From Bacillota bacterium (lineage in GTDB: Bacteria > Bacillota_A > Clostridia > Peptostreptococcales > Anaerovoracaceae), in contig JAFYLX010000173.1 of NCBI GenBank assembly GCA_017556895.1, positions 1-34,035 of the forward strand: a stretch of DNA of 34,035 bases. The letters run 5' to 3'. Numbering within the stretch: position 1 is the first letter of the stretch; each line of letters begins with the position of its first letter. This document shows, in pieces, positions 7,725 through 16,311 of this stretch. The position numbers and the translations under genes are program-made. The notes under the pieces were generated by a model. It did not search any database. It had not been told where the DNA came from and saw only the letters and a program-made list of their open reading frames with translations.

Positions 7725-7734
7725 ATCATGGCAT

Positions 7735-8211
7735 ATGGAAAAGTTTATGAGAATGGCTTTAGAAGAAGCCCAAAAAGCCAACGACATAGGAGAAGTGCCC
7801 ATAGGTGCAATCGTTGTTAAAAATGACGTTGTTGTAGGGAGAGGTTTCAACAAGACCGAAACTAGCAAGGACCCAACCGCTCATGCTGAGATGGAGGCTA
7901 TTAGAATGGCAGCTAAGACTCTTGGAGGGTGGAGGCTAATCGGATGTGACCTTTATGTCACTTGCGAGCCTTGTTCTATGTGTGCAGGAGCCATCGTTTG
8001 GTCGCGTATAGAAAATTTGTACATTGGGACTATGGATCCGAAGGCAGGAGCTTGTGGATCGGTTTTCAATATCGTGCAAGAAGAAAAGCTTAATCATAAT
8101 GTAAACATAGAAAGAGGAATTTTGCAGGAAGAATGTAGCAAGATCCTAAAGGATTTTTTTAAGAATCTAAGAAAAACCAAAGAACAGAAATTGGAGGACA
8201 CACAAAAATGA
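7735..8211 (+). CDS. tadA: tRNA(adenine-34) deaminase
   Basis: Zinc enzyme that converts the wobble adenosine of tRNA-Arg(ACG) to inosine, allowing decoding of CGN codons. The 158-residue length is typical. Zinc and catalytic residues are visible: His50-Ala-Glu52 in TAHAEMEA, and Cys80 and Cys83 in PCSMCAGA. The C-terminus is lysine-rich. No Shine-Dalgarno sequence precedes the ATG, and the predicted transcription start is within about 5 bases of it, so translation from a leaderless or nearly leaderless mRNA is likely. The stop overlaps the next start as ATGA, making a coupled pair. Confidence 0.95.
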   Translation: MEKFMRMALEEAQKANDIGEVPIGAIVVKNDVVVGRGFNKTETSKDPTAHAEMEAIRMAAKTLGGWRLIGCDLYVTCEPCSMCAGAIVWSRIENLYIGTMDPKAGACGSVFNIVQEEKLNHNVNIERGILQEECSKILKDFFKNLRKTKEQKLEDTQK

Positions 8212-9035
8212 AGAGAATCGGTGCGATTTTAATGACATTAGCACTAATCATGATGTTATCAGTTTCATTCTGCTTTGCAGATAGCGGATTAACAATCGAG
8301 AACACTTACCCAGAAGATGGCTCAACAGGAGCATCCATCGAAAACCTTGGGGTAAAGATTCACTTTAGTGAAAATATGACAGAAGAAGCTGTAGGCAAAG
8401 CAAATAATGGTTGTTTCCAGTTATATGATGAAAATGGCCACAAGTTGCCAACAAAGGTACTTTACAACGACAAAGTAGAAGGTGAAGTACTAGTACTACT
8501 TGACACAAACAGCAATAATGTTAAGGCAGAGAGCAATACAGAATATACTTTAAAGATTTCCAGAAACACAGTTGATGATAAGGGTAATGTTCTTGGAGCT
8601 GACCAAACAGTAACTTTTAAGACATTAAACCAGAGCGTTAACACTATGGTATCTATGGGTATGATGGTTGTAATGTTTGGTGGTATCATGGTTATTTCTG
8701 CCAAGTCTGCTAAGAAGGCTGCTGAAGAAGAAATGAAGAAGCAGGACAAGGTAAACCCATATAAAGAATCCAAGAAGACAGGCAAATCTGTAGAAGAGAT
8801 TGTTGAAAAGGATCAGAAGAAGAAGGCAAAAGAAGCTGAAAAGGCTGCTAAGAAGGCTGCAAAGGAAGCTGAAGCATACGACGATTACGAAGAAGACATC
8901 AACAAGTACAGAGTAAGCCGCAGACGTTCCGCAGGTAAGGCAGGAAGTAAGTATGTGGCTGCACAGAAAGCAGCAGCAGAAGCGAAGAAAGCCCAGAACG
9001 CGAAGAAGACTGCTAAGAACAAAAAGAAAAAATAA
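8208..9035 (+). CDS. Secreted Ig-like (Big_5 type) protein with membrane helix and Lys/Ala tail
   Basis: Protein of 275 residues with a signal peptide (1-24) and an extracellular domain (about 25-140). ENTYPEDGSTGASIENLGVK, then IHFSENM, matches the start of bacterial Ig-like Big_5 domains. A membrane helix follows (about 146-165), then a cytoplasmic tail of about 110 residues made largely of lysine, alanine and glutamate, probably helical and nucleic-acid- or membrane-binding by charge. The domain-to-tail orientation is inferred from the signal peptide. It is coupled to tadA by an ATGA overlap, though a functional link is not apparent. A terminator follows. Confidence 0.72.
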   Translation: MKRIGAILMTLALIMMLSVSFCFADSGLTIENTYPEDGSTGASIENLGVKIHFSENMTEEAVGKANNGCFQLYDENGHKLPTKVLYNDKVEGEVLVLLDTNSNNVKAESNTEYTLKISRNTVDDKGNVLGADQTVTFKTLNQSVNTMVSMGMMVVMFGGIMVISAKSAKKAAEEEMKKQDKVNPYKESKKTGKSVEEIVEKDQKKKAKEAEKAAKKAAKEAEAYDDYEEDINKYRVSRRRSAGKAGSKYVAAQKAAAEAKKAQNAKKTAKNKKKK

Positions 9036-9048
9036 TAGTTAAATAGAT

Positions 9049-9079
9049 AAATGAGAGGGCTTTGTCCTCTCATTTTCTC
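9049..9079 (+). terminator. Terminator after the Big_5-type gene
   Basis: Ten-base arms AAATGAGAGG (9049-9058) and CCTCTCATTT (9066-9075) enclose a 7-base loop and are followed by TCTCT rather than a pure T-run. It lies 17 bases ahead of ispE, so it may act as a partial terminator or attenuator. Confidence 0.65.
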
Positions 9080-9091
9080 TAAGGAGCCAAT

Positions 9092-9985
9092 ATGACAGAG
9101 ATTACTATTAAATCCTACGGTAAGGTAAATCTTTCACTAGATTTATGCGGAGTTAGAGAAGACGGATATCACATACTAGAGAGCATCATGCATAAGATAT
9201 CCCTTAGAGACATGGTCAATGTAAAGTGGACAAGTTTAGATAGGGACGAGATTGAGATTAATCTCACTTGCAACAAGTCATTTTTGCCGACAGATGAGAG
9301 AAATCTTGCATATAAGGGTGCAAAGCTTATGGCCGATGCCTTCGGTACAAAAGTTGGCGGAGGTATAATAGATATTTATATCGAAAAACACCTTCCTGTT
9401 GCAGCAGGCCTTGCCGGTGGAAGCGGAAATGGTGCGGCGTTATTAGTAGCTTTGAACCGCCTATGGGACTTAAAGTTAGATACAAAAGCGTTATGTGAAT
9501 TAGGCGCTAAATTAGGTGCTGATGTGCCTTTCTGCCTATTAATTCAAAATACGAAGTATGTTTCTGCCCTTTGCGAAGGAACGGGGACTGAACTTACACC
9601 GTTGAAGAGTCGATTCAAGAAGGCTGTTTTGTTAGTGAAGCCGCCTTTTGGCGTTTCAACTAAAGAAGTTTATCAGGGAATAGATAATTGTGAAATATCA
9701 GCTAGACCAAATACGTTGGAGCTTGTAGAAGCAATGAAGAAGCGTGATAACGATGTGATCTACAAGAATATGGTGAATGTTCTAGAGGAATACACATTAA
9801 AGAAATACGAAGAAGTACAGCGAATAAAAGATAAAATCGCAGCAGAAACAAACGCCGAAAAGGTACTTATGACAGGAAGCGGACCTACTGTATTCGCATT
9901 ATTTGACGAATTATCCGATGCACAGGCTGCATCTAGAGCAATGTGCAAAGAAGGTTATGAGGCTTATTGGGCGACAACATATTAG
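9092..9985 (+). CDS. ispE: 4-diphosphocytidyl-2-C-methyl-D-erythritol kinase
   Basis: GHMP-family kinase of the methylerythritol phosphate pathway. It phosphorylates CDP-methylerythritol on the way to isoprenoids. The 297-residue length fits. Motifs in order are YGKVNLSLDL with Lys11, EDGYHILESIM, the ATP-binding loop PVAAGLAGGSGNGAALL (about 104-120), LGADVPFCL, and MTGSGPTVFALF near the C-terminus. The ATP loop reads GGSGN where many homologues read GGSSD/N, a mild variation. The start follows TAAGGAGCC. A GntR-type gene follows on the same strand. Confidence 0.96.
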   Translation: MTEITIKSYGKVNLSLDLCGVREDGYHILESIMHKISLRDMVNVKWTSLDRDEIEINLTCNKSFLPTDERNLAYKGAKLMADAFGTKVGGGIIDIYIEKHLPVAAGLAGGSGNGAALLVALNRLWDLKLDTKALCELGAKLGADVPFCLLIQNTKYVSALCEGTGTELTPLKSRFKKAVLLVKPPFGVSTKEVYQGIDNCEISARPNTLELVEAMKKRDNDVIYKNMVNVLEEYTLKKYEEVQRIKDKIAAETNAEKVLMTGSGPTVFALFDELSDAQAASRAMCKEGYEAYWATTY

Positions 9986-10021
9986 AGAAGACTAGCGGTA
10001 ATAAGTGGAGGAAATTAAAAT

Positions 10022-10714
10022 ATGCTAAATTTAGATTTACAGAATCATAGACCATTACGCGAAATTGTTTATGAAGAACTAAAGAGACAGATTCTTGTAG
10101 GCGAAATCGCTCCAGGAACTCGTATGATGGAAGTCGATCTAGCAGAAGATATGGGAGTAAGCCGTACTCCGGTAAGAGAGGCCATTAGAAAGCTTGAAAA
10201 AGAAGGTCTAGTGACAATCGAACCAAGAAGAGGTGCATATGCATCAGATATTTCCATTAAAGACATACTTGATGTATTAGAAGTTCGTCAGAACCTTGAA
10301 GGAATGGCAGCAGGCCTTGCAGCTAGAAAGGTTACTGAAGAAGAAAAGCAGGATTTCATTAAGGCTAATCAGGCATATAAGGCAGCGATTCAAAGCGGAA
10401 ATACTGATGAAATCATCAAGAATGATGAGTATTTCCATCAGTTAATCGTAAACTACAGCGATAACAAGACTTTAACGCAGCTTCTTTCTCAGGTGCAAGA
10501 ACTTGCATTAAGATTTAGATACATCTACTACGATGATTTCTCTAGATACGAAAGAATGCCTAAGGAACACGAAGAAATCGAGGAAGCAATTTTAAGTGGC
10601 GACATCGAAAAGGCTAAGATTGTGGCAGAAGAGCATGTTGCACACTTAAAGGAATTCGTTATAAAACACGGGGAAAATCTTTTCCAGGGTACGAAGAAAG
10701 ATGAAGCTAATTAA
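10022..10714 (+). CDS. GntR/FadR-family transcriptional regulator
   Basis: Dimeric DNA-binding repressor or activator of 230 residues. The winged-helix N-terminus (about 8-75) contains GVSRTPVREAIRKLEKEGLV, a classic GntR recognition segment. The C-terminal all-helical FCD ligand domain (about 80-220) has LEVRQNLEGMAAGLAA, NDEYFHQLIV and a late EEHVAHLKEFV, with His and Asp/Glu positions suited to binding a metal and a small acid. The effector is unknown. The gene overlaps the transglycosylase gene by 14 bases, so the two are probably co-transcribed. Confidence 0.92.
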   Translation: MLNLDLQNHRPLREIVYEELKRQILVGEIAPGTRMMEVDLAEDMGVSRTPVREAIRKLEKEGLVTIEPRRGAYASDISIKDILDVLEVRQNLEGMAAGLAARKVTEEEKQDFIKANQAYKAAIQSGNTDEIIKNDEYFHQLIVNYSDNKTLTQLLSQVQELALRFRYIYYDDFSRYERMPKEHEEIEEAILSGDIEKAKIVAEEHVAHLKEFVIKHGENLFQGTKKDEAN

Positions 10715-11378
10715 AAGACTTATATTCTTATTAATAATTGTAGGCGCTTTTTGGGCAGGTGGAACTTATTATAAGGCCTTGGATTTATACCATGAGGCAA
10801 CGTTCTTGAATCCTGTGGAAGAAAAAGTTGAAGAAATTAAATCCATAGAGCATTACACTGCCTATAGCCAGTTGCCGGAAACATATATCAATGCTGTAAT
10901 CGCAGTTGAGGATAGACGTTTCGAATACCACAACGGAATCGATTTGATTTCTACGGGCAGGGCGATCGTTACAAACCTAAAGGGTGGGGAACTGACTCAG
11001 GGAGGCAGTACTATAACTCAACAGCTTGCAAGAAATATGTACTTCGAGCAGGACAAGGAGTTCAGCAGAAAGATTGCAGAAATGATGGTGGCCCTTGAAA
11101 TCGAACAGAAATATGACAAAGAAGAGATTTTCGAGCTTTATGCCAACGTGATTTACTTTGGTTCGGGGTATTACAATATTTATGATGCCAGCCAAGGTTA
11201 CTTTGACAAGCCGCCTGTAATGCTTAATGACTACGAATGCACAATGCTTGCGGGGATTCCTCAGGCTCCATCTGTTTATTCCTTGGATGAGAACCCTGAT
11301 TTGGCGGAAGAACGCAGACAGCAAGTCATCGATTGCATGATAGAAGAAGAATATATAAGCGAAGGCGACATAATGTAA
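10701..11378 (+). CDS. Monofunctional peptidoglycan glycosyltransferase (GT51)
   Basis: Membrane-anchored enzyme that polymerises lipid II into glycan strands outside the membrane. The 225-residue protein has an N-terminal membrane helix (about 4-21) and a GT51 domain. The catalytic Glu70 lies in AVEDRRFEYHNGID, QGGSTITQQLARNMY spans 100-114, and the second glutamate region is EIEQKYDKEEIFELYAN. There is no transpeptidase domain, so it resembles MtgA-type monofunctional enzymes or the first half of a class A PBP. The final stop is followed by a terminator, so this looks like a complete short gene. Confidence 0.9.
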   Translation: MKLIKRLIFLLIIVGAFWAGGTYYKALDLYHEATFLNPVEEKVEEIKSIEHYTAYSQLPETYINAVIAVEDRRFEYHNGIDLISTGRAIVTNLKGGELTQGGSTITQQLARNMYFEQDKEFSRKIAEMMVALEIEQKYDKEEIFELYANVIYFGSGYYNIYDASQGYFDKPPVMLNDYECTMLAGIPQAPSVYSLDENPDLAEERRQQVIDCMIEEEYISEGDIM

Positions 11379-11384
11379 GATATG

Positions 11385-11426
11385 AATCTCAAACTAGGGC
11401 TAGGGCCCGGTTTGAGATTTTCTTTT
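11385..11426 (+). terminator. Terminator after the transglycosylase gene
   Basis: Arms AATCTCAAAC (11385-11394) and GTTTGAGATT (11410-11419) enclose a 15-base GC-rich loop. TTTCTTTT follows. Confidence 0.8.
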
Positions 11427-11475
11427 ATGGTAAATAGAAAAGAAATTTTGATAATAAATAGCGGAAAGGATAGTT

Positions 11476-12030
11476 ATGAATACACTTCAGCACACAACGG
11501 AATTAGCGTTGCATCTTTGTAATGCATATATTGATAAGGAAAGCATTGCCGTGGACTGTACATGTGGCAACGGACACGATACCCTTTGGCTTGCCAAAAG
11601 ATGCAAAAAAGTGTATGCTTTTGATATCCAAAAGCAAGCCATAGAGGCTACAGCAAAATTGTTAGCAGAAAACGCCTTAGATAATGTAGAACTTATAAAA
11701 GATAGCCATGAGAATATTAAGAAATATGTTAAGGAAGAACCTTGCGTGATTGTGTTCAATCTTGGTTTCTTGCCGGGTGGAGACAAAGGTCTTACTACTA
11801 AAAGAGCAAGCTCACTTGCCGCGATCAAGGAAGCGCTAGAAGTGCTTGCTGTAGGCGGAGTTCTTTCCATAACTATGTATCCTGGCCACAAAGAAGGAAA
11901 ATATGAGCAAGATTTGATTCTTGAATGGGCTAAAAATTTGAGCAGCAGAGAATACCATGCCGTATTTGCTAATATGCTAAATCAGTCAAATAAGGCGCCA
12001 CAGGTGCTATGGATTACTAAAAAGAAATAG
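11476..12030 (+). CDS. mnmM: tRNA (mnm5s2U34) methyltransferase, YtqB family
   Basis: SAM-dependent class I methyltransferase of 184 residues. The SAM-binding motif is AVDCTCGNGHDTLWLA (25-40), followed by AFDIQKQAI, FNLGFLPGGDKG and ITMYPGHKEG, which are typical of the rRNA_methylase/YtqB family. YtqB was shown in Bacillus to be MnmM, which adds the final methyl to 5-aminomethyl-2-thiouridine in tRNA. That function is carried over by family membership. The gene starts after GCGGAAAGGATAGTT and precedes an AI-2E-family gene. Confidence 0.85.
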   Translation: MNTLQHTTELALHLCNAYIDKESIAVDCTCGNGHDTLWLAKRCKKVYAFDIQKQAIEATAKLLAENALDNVELIKDSHENIKKYVKEEPCVIVFNLGFLPGGDKGLTTKRASSLAAIKEALEVLAVGGVLSITMYPGHKEGKYEQDLILEWAKNLSSREYHAVFANMLNQSNKAPQVLWITKKK

Positions 12031-12075
12031 GGGATTATTGGTGCCGAGAGTTCGGCCCATAGAATGGAGATTGAA

Positions 12076-13203
12076 ATGGGAAAAGAAAGATTTAAAGAAA
12101 ACTTGATGCTTATAATAATAGGTGTTGTACTGTTCGTAGGATTAACTCATATGGCGACAGTATTAGACGGCGTTGGGTATGTTATCGGCCTTATAATGCC
12201 GCTTATTGTAGGAGGGGCTATCGCATTCATACTCAATGTGCCAATGTGTTTCTTCGAAAAACACTATGATAACATTACTAAAAAGAGCAACTCTAAAGTA
12301 GTAAAAAACTTAAAGACACCGGCGTGCATCGTAATAACCCTAGTTGCTTTTTTATTAGTGTTGTTCGTCATTGCCAACGTGATTTTTCCTAATATTGCAG
12401 AATCCGTTAAAAGTATTGCCATAATCGTTCAGGAAAACTATCCAACTTGGCTTGCTACTTTAGATGGATATGGAATAAACACAGATCTAATTAGAAACAT
12501 TATCGACGATATTAACCCTCAGAAGATTGGTGAGGCTATCAAAAATGGGGGTGCATTCTTAATCAATACGGCAGGCCAGGCGGCTGGAAACGTATTCAGT
12601 GCAGCAACAAACTTCGTGTTTGGCCTTATTATTGCGTTATACATTTTGGCAAGTAAGAAAAAACTTGCGAGACAGGCTAGACAACTTGCTTACGCATATC
12701 TAAAGAAGTCTTGGGCAGACGAATTATGCGAAATAGCTTCTCTGACATATAAAACTTTTGCCAACTTCCTATCAGGACAGTGCCTTGAGGCAGTAATCCT
12801 TGGAACAATGTTCTTTGTAGTGATGTTCATAGGAAAATTCCCTTATGCAGGGACTATTTCAGTGCTAATCGGATGCTGTTCATTGATTCCGTTTATCGGA
12901 GCATTTATTGGGTTGTTCTTCGGGGCTCTTATGATTGCCGTTGTAAGCCTAAAGAAAGCGATTATATTCATCATCGTTTTCCTTGTTGTGCAGCAGATTG
13001 AAGGTCAGATTGTTTACCCAAGAGTTGTGGGAGGCTCAGTAGGCTTACCTGCACTTTGGACACTGCTTGCAGTTATTATAGGGGGAAATATTTCAGGTAT
13101 CCTTGGAATCATCGTATTCATACCAATCTTCTCTGTTGTATACGCACTTCTTAGAAGAAATGTCTACGAAAGATTAAAGGAAAAAAATATCAACATAAAA
13201 TAA
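12076..13203 (+). CDS. AI-2E family membrane transporter
   Basis: Polytopic membrane protein of 375 residues from the chosen start, with seven or eight hydrophobic segments. It belongs to the AI-2E transporter family (PF01594), whose members export small molecules or exchange sodium for protons; the YtvI-like branch in Bacillota is poorly defined. Family features include IGLIMPLIVGGAIAFILNVP near the start and the C-terminal run QIEGQIVYPRVVGGSVGLPA. An ATG four codons upstream (12064) is in frame, but GGAG lies 6 bases before the ATG at 12076. The substrate is not known. Confidence 0.85.
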   Translation: MGKERFKENLMLIIIGVVLFVGLTHMATVLDGVGYVIGLIMPLIVGGAIAFILNVPMCFFEKHYDNITKKSNSKVVKNLKTPACIVITLVAFLLVLFVIANVIFPNIAESVKSIAIIVQENYPTWLATLDGYGINTDLIRNIIDDINPQKIGEAIKNGGAFLINTAGQAAGNVFSAATNFVFGLIIALYILASKKKLARQARQLAYAYLKKSWADELCEIASLTYKTFANFLSGQCLEAVILGTMFFVVMFIGKFPYAGTISVLIGCCSLIPFIGAFIGLFFGALMIAVVSLKKAIIFIIVFLVVQQIEGQIVYPRVVGGSVGLPALWTLLAVIIGGNISGILGIIVFIPIFSVVYALLRRNVYERLKEKNINIK

Positions 13204-13205
13204 AG

Positions 13206-13234
13206 AAAAGGCCGGATTTTATCCGGCCTTTTGC
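13206..13234. terminator. Bidirectional terminator
   Basis: Twelve-base arms AAAAGGCCGGAT (13206-13217) and ATCCGGCCTTTT (13221-13232) with a 3-base loop. It lies between convergent genes and has A/T flanks suited to both strands. Confidence 0.93.
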
Positions 13235-13241
13235 TATAGGT

Positions 13242-13616
13242 TTATAGATTCTTAAATTTCTTTTCGTGTGCTTTAATCGCTTCAAAACTCTCGTCACTAA
13301 TCACATGCTCCATCTTGCAAGCATCTTCTGCTGCAACCTCTGGTGATACACCTAGTGCTATCAGCCAGTTAGTTATAAGGGTATGTCTTTCGAACATCTT
13401 GTCTGCGATCTCTTGCCCTAATTCTGTCAGGTTGATTAGGCCACCATCGTCAACAACAACGTAACCGTTTTCTCTTAGATTCTTCATAGCTACGCTTACG
13501 CTAGGTTTTGAATATCCAAGCTCGTGGGCTATATCTATAGAACGAACGGATCCATTCTGTTTCTTTAACATATGAATAGTTTCTAAATAGTTTTCAGCTG
13601 ATTCAAGTATTTTCAT
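13242..13616 (-). CDS. DtxR/MntR-family metal-dependent repressor
   Basis: Metalloregulator of 124 residues with an N-terminal winged helix (about 1-62; ELGYSKPSVSVAMKNLRENG) and a dimerisation/metal domain (about 63-124). Candidate ligands are Glu77 and His78 in FERHTL, and Cys100, Glu103 and His104 in ACKMEHV. The Cys-x2-Glu-His pattern is the DtxR/IdeR (iron) form; the manganese sensor MntR has Glu where this has Cys, so the metal may be iron, but this is inference. No SH3 domain is present, as in short family members. It is followed within 10 bases by the stomatin gene upstream on the same strand, so co-transcription is likely. Confidence 0.9.
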   Translation of the reverse strand: MKILESAENYLETIHMLKKQNGSVRSIDIAHELGYSKPSVSVAMKNLRENGYVVVDDGGLINLTELGQEIADKMFERHTLITNWLIALGVSPEVAAEDACKMEHVISDESFEAIKAHEKKFKNL

Positions 13617-13625
13617 AATTTAACC

Positions 13626-14588
13626 TTATTTCATAATTTCCTTTACAGAAGTTGCAAGGCCTGCAAGGCTCTGGATTTCTGAAGGAACGATAATCTTTGT
13701 AGCCTGTCCATCGGCAGCCTTTTCGAATGCTTCAAGACTCTTAAGTGCGATAACTGATTCGTCAGCGCCAGCTTCCTTGATGAACTTTAGACCATCGGAT
13801 GTAGCCTTGTTGATCATTAAGATGGCTTCGGACTGACCTTCTGCTTCTCTGATAGCAGCTTCCTTAGCAGCTTCTGCAGCTAGGATAGCAGCCTGCTTTT
13901 CTGCTTCTGCCTGAAGAATAGCAGCTTCTTTAGCAGCTTCTGCAGCTAGGATTGCAGCTTCTTTCTGACCTTCAGCGATAAGTACCTGTGACTTCTTTTC
14001 ACCTTCAGCGATAAGGATTGCTTCTCTTCTTTCTCTTTCAGCTCTCATCTGCTTTTCCATTGCTGTCTGGATATCACGAGGTGGAGTGATGTTCTTTACT
14101 TCTACACGGTTAATCTTGATACCCCATGGGTCAGTAGCTTCGTCTAAAACTAATCTGATCTTGGAGTTAATTAATTCACGGCTTGTAAGTGATTCGTCTA
14201 GTTCAAGTTCACCGATGATGTTTCTAAGTGTTGTAGCAGTTAAGTTTTCGATAGCGTCCATTGGGCTTTCAACGCCGTAAGCGTAAAGCTTAGGGTCAGT
14301 AATCTGGAAATAGATAACTGTGTCGATTTCCATTGTAACGTTATCCTTTGTGATTACTGGCTGTGGCGGGAAGTCAATAACTTTTTCCTTTAGGGAAACC
14401 TTTCTTGCAATCTTATCGATTACAGGAATCTTGAAGTGTAGACCTACCTGCCAAGTTGAGTGGTAAGCACCAAGTCTTTCAACAACATATGCTCTTGCCT
14501 GTGGAACGATTCTAATGTTAGTAACTAGTAGTCCAATAGCAATTGCTAATAAAACAAAGATGATAACAAATTTAAAAATAGCTCCCAT
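13626..14588 (-). CDS. SPFH/band 7 (stomatin-like) protein
   Basis: Membrane microdomain scaffold of 320 residues. An N-terminal membrane helix (about 5-22) leads into the SPFH domain (about 25-185; VPQARAYVVERLGAYHSTWQ, then VGLHFKIPVID) and an Ala/Glu-rich coiled coil (about 186-255). The C-terminal IIVPSEIQSLAG is typical. The coil holds a 22-residue repeat: AAILAAEAAKEAAI occurs at 211-224 and again at 233-246. Its upstream neighbour encodes NfeD, the usual partner. Bacterial stomatin-NfeD pairs are linked to membrane fluidity, protease control and envelope stress. Confidence 0.93.
   Translation of the reverse strand: MGAIFKFVIIFVLLAIAIGLLVTNIRIVPQARAYVVERLGAYHSTWQVGLHFKIPVIDKIARKVSLKEKVIDFPPQPVITKDNVTMEIDTVIYFQITDPKLYAYGVESPMDAIENLTATTLRNIIGELELDESLTSRELINSKIRLVLDEATDPWGIKINRVEVKNITPPRDIQTAMEKQMRAERERREAILIAEGEKKSQVLIAEGQKEAAILAAEAAKEAAILQAEAEKQAAILAAEAAKEAAIREAEGQSEAILMINKATSDGLKFIKEAGADESVIALKSLEAFEKAADGQATKIIVPSEIQSLAGLATSVKEIMK
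13852..13960 (-). repeat. 66-bp internal duplication in the stomatin-like gene
   Basis: Two near-identical stretches of about 40 bp starting at 13852 and 13918 encode the repeated AAILAAEAAKEAAI segment. The 66-bp offset equals 22 residues, i.e. two 11-residue turns of a hendecad coiled coil. Confidence 0.7.
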
Positions 14589-14610
14589 ACTCTCTAATCC
14601 TTCCTTTCAA

Positions 14611-15063
14611 TTAAACCTTTGGTACAACGATTAACTTAACGCCTTCAATAGCCTTAATTGTAACGTATGTTCCTTCTTCTAATGTCAAAAGCTGATCATC
14701 TGCAATGGCGGACCATACCTGGCCGTTTACTTTAACCTGACCAACTTCCATTGGGTTGATTGCCATTATAACCTGACCAGTGTCGCCTATTAGTGCATCT
14801 ACGTTAGTATTTTCTTTGCCAGTGTTTAACTTTTCCACAAAAATCTTTCTAGTGGATAAAAGTAAACCGATGGATACAACAAAGAAAACGATGACTTGTG
14901 TTAGCGGAGAAACCTCTAAAAGTGACAATATTACTGCCACTAGAGCACCGCCTGCAAACCAAATGCTTACAAGACCCACAGTAAGAGTCTCTGCAACAAG
15001 GAATGCGACCATTAGAAGAAGCCAAATGATAGTCATACTAATATGTAATCCTAAAATTGTCAT
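14611..15063 (-). CDS. NfeD family membrane protein
   Basis: Short NfeD protein of 150 residues with three hydrophobic helices (about 8-28, 30-50, 55-70) and a C-terminal OB-fold domain (about 85-150; ALIGDTGQVIMAINPMEVGQ, then VKVNGQVWSA, and ending EGVKLIVVPKV). It has no protease domain, as in the short NfeD1b type that always accompanies a stomatin gene. It lies 22 bases upstream of the stomatin gene in the same direction, so the pair forms a two-protein membrane complex. Confidence 0.9.
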   Translation of the reverse strand: MTILGLHISMTIIWLLLMVAFLVAETLTVGLVSIWFAGGALVAVILSLLEVSPLTQVIVFFVVSIGLLLSTRKIFVEKLNTGKENTNVDALIGDTGQVIMAINPMEVGQVKVNGQVWSAIADDQLLTLEEGTYVTIKAIEGVKLIVVPKV

Positions 15064-15130
15064 ATCCTATAGCCCCCTTTTATGTATTTTGCAATATTAT
15101 ACCACCATTAGTATATGATTACTACTTGTA

Positions 15131-16309
15131 TTATTTACAAACCTTTATGTAATTGATATCGAAATCGATTACGCAGAAGAAAGTTTCGTTGTATTCGGAA
15201 ATCTTCTTGGAAAGTAATTGCTTGATTTCGCTTTTAGGTGTCTTACATTCCGGTGAAATAACTAGGTCGAAAATTACGTTGGTGTGAGTCTTGCCCGGTA
15301 CGATTCTTAGGTCGTGATAGCTAAGCACTCCGTCCATCTCTGCGATTGTATCGACAATGATATGAGAAATAGGTTCTCTGTTAGGATCCTTTGTATCGAT
15401 AGGGTCCATGTGAGCTGTAACCAGGATGTTTAACTCTTTGCTGATGTCCTTTTCGATAAGGTCGACCATGTCATGGCTTTCCATAATATCAACTGCTGAG
15501 TCCACCTCGATATGAATAGAGGCGAAAACCTTGCCTGGGCCGTAGTTATGAACCACTAGGTCATGGATGCCCATAACACCGTCATATTTTAGTGCCATTT
15601 CGTGAATCTGCTGAACTAACTCATCGTCAGGAGCCTCTCCAAGTAGAGGGTTGATAGTTTCTCTGATTAGACAGATTCCGGACCAGAAAATGAATGCAGC
15701 AACGGCAAGACCTAAGATACCGTCAATCTGCACGTTGAAAAAGTGTCCTACTAGAACGCCGGCAAGAACTACAATTGTTGAGATTACGTCATTTCTTGAG
15801 TCTGTACCAGTTGCGATTAGAGCAAGGGAGTTAATCTTCTTTCCTGCGGAAATGTTGAAAATTGCCTGCCAAACCTTAATCGCAATTGCAATTAGTAGAA
15901 CGATTACCACTGTCCAGCTAAAATCAAGCGGGGATGGGTTGAAAATCTTGTCGATAGAACTCTTTCCGAGTTCGAAACCTACCATAAGAATCATCACGGA
16001 AACCGCCATACCAGCAAGGTACTCGATACGAGCATGACCATATGGGTGTTCTTCGTCTTCCGGCATTGAAGCAAGCTTGAATCCGATAAGTGTGATAATA
16101 GAGGACGCGCCGTCTGCTAGGTTATTGATACCGTCTGCCACAATGGCGATACTGCCGGAAATCAGGCCGATTAGGATTTTCATAACGCAAAGCACTGCGT
16201 TTGAAATGATGCCTACGATGCCGGCAACCTTGCCGTAATCGTCTCTAACCTTTGGGTTCTTCACGTCTTCATAGTTTTTAATAAACGTTTTAAATAAAAA
16301 ATTTGTCAT
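15131..16309 (-). CDS. Cation diffusion facilitator transporter
   Basis: CDF-family metal/proton antiporter of 392 residues that exports divalent cations such as Zn, Mn, Fe or Co. Six membrane helices occupy about residues 20-200. Metal-site motifs are ADGINNLADGASS in helix 2 and TGTDSRNDVIST in helix 5, giving a N/D-x3-D site and a D-x3-D-type site. The cytoplasmic C-terminal domain (about 205-300) is followed by an extra ferredoxin-like stretch to residue 392, longer than minimal CDFs. An in-frame ATG 33 bases upstream overlaps the next gene; the start at 16309 (MTNFLFKTF) fits the family, although GGAGG is 16 bases away. It may form an operon with the TSCPD gene. Confidence 0.9.
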   Translation of the reverse strand: MTNFLFKTFIKNYEDVKNPKVRDDYGKVAGIVGIISNAVLCVMKILIGLISGSIAIVADGINNLADGASSIITLIGFKLASMPEDEEHPYGHARIEYLAGMAVSVMILMVGFELGKSSIDKIFNPSPLDFSWTVVIVLLIAIAIKVWQAIFNISAGKKINSLALIATGTDSRNDVISTIVVLAGVLVGHFFNVQIDGILGLAVAAFIFWSGICLIRETINPLLGEAPDDELVQQIHEMALKYDGVMGIHDLVVHNYGPGKVFASIHIEVDSAVDIMESHDMVDLIEKDISKELNILVTAHMDPIDTKDPNREPISHIIVDTIAEMDGVLSYHDLRIVPGKTHTNVIFDLVISPECKTPKSEIKQLLSKKISEYNETFFCVIDFDINYIKVCK

Positions 16310-16311
16310 AA

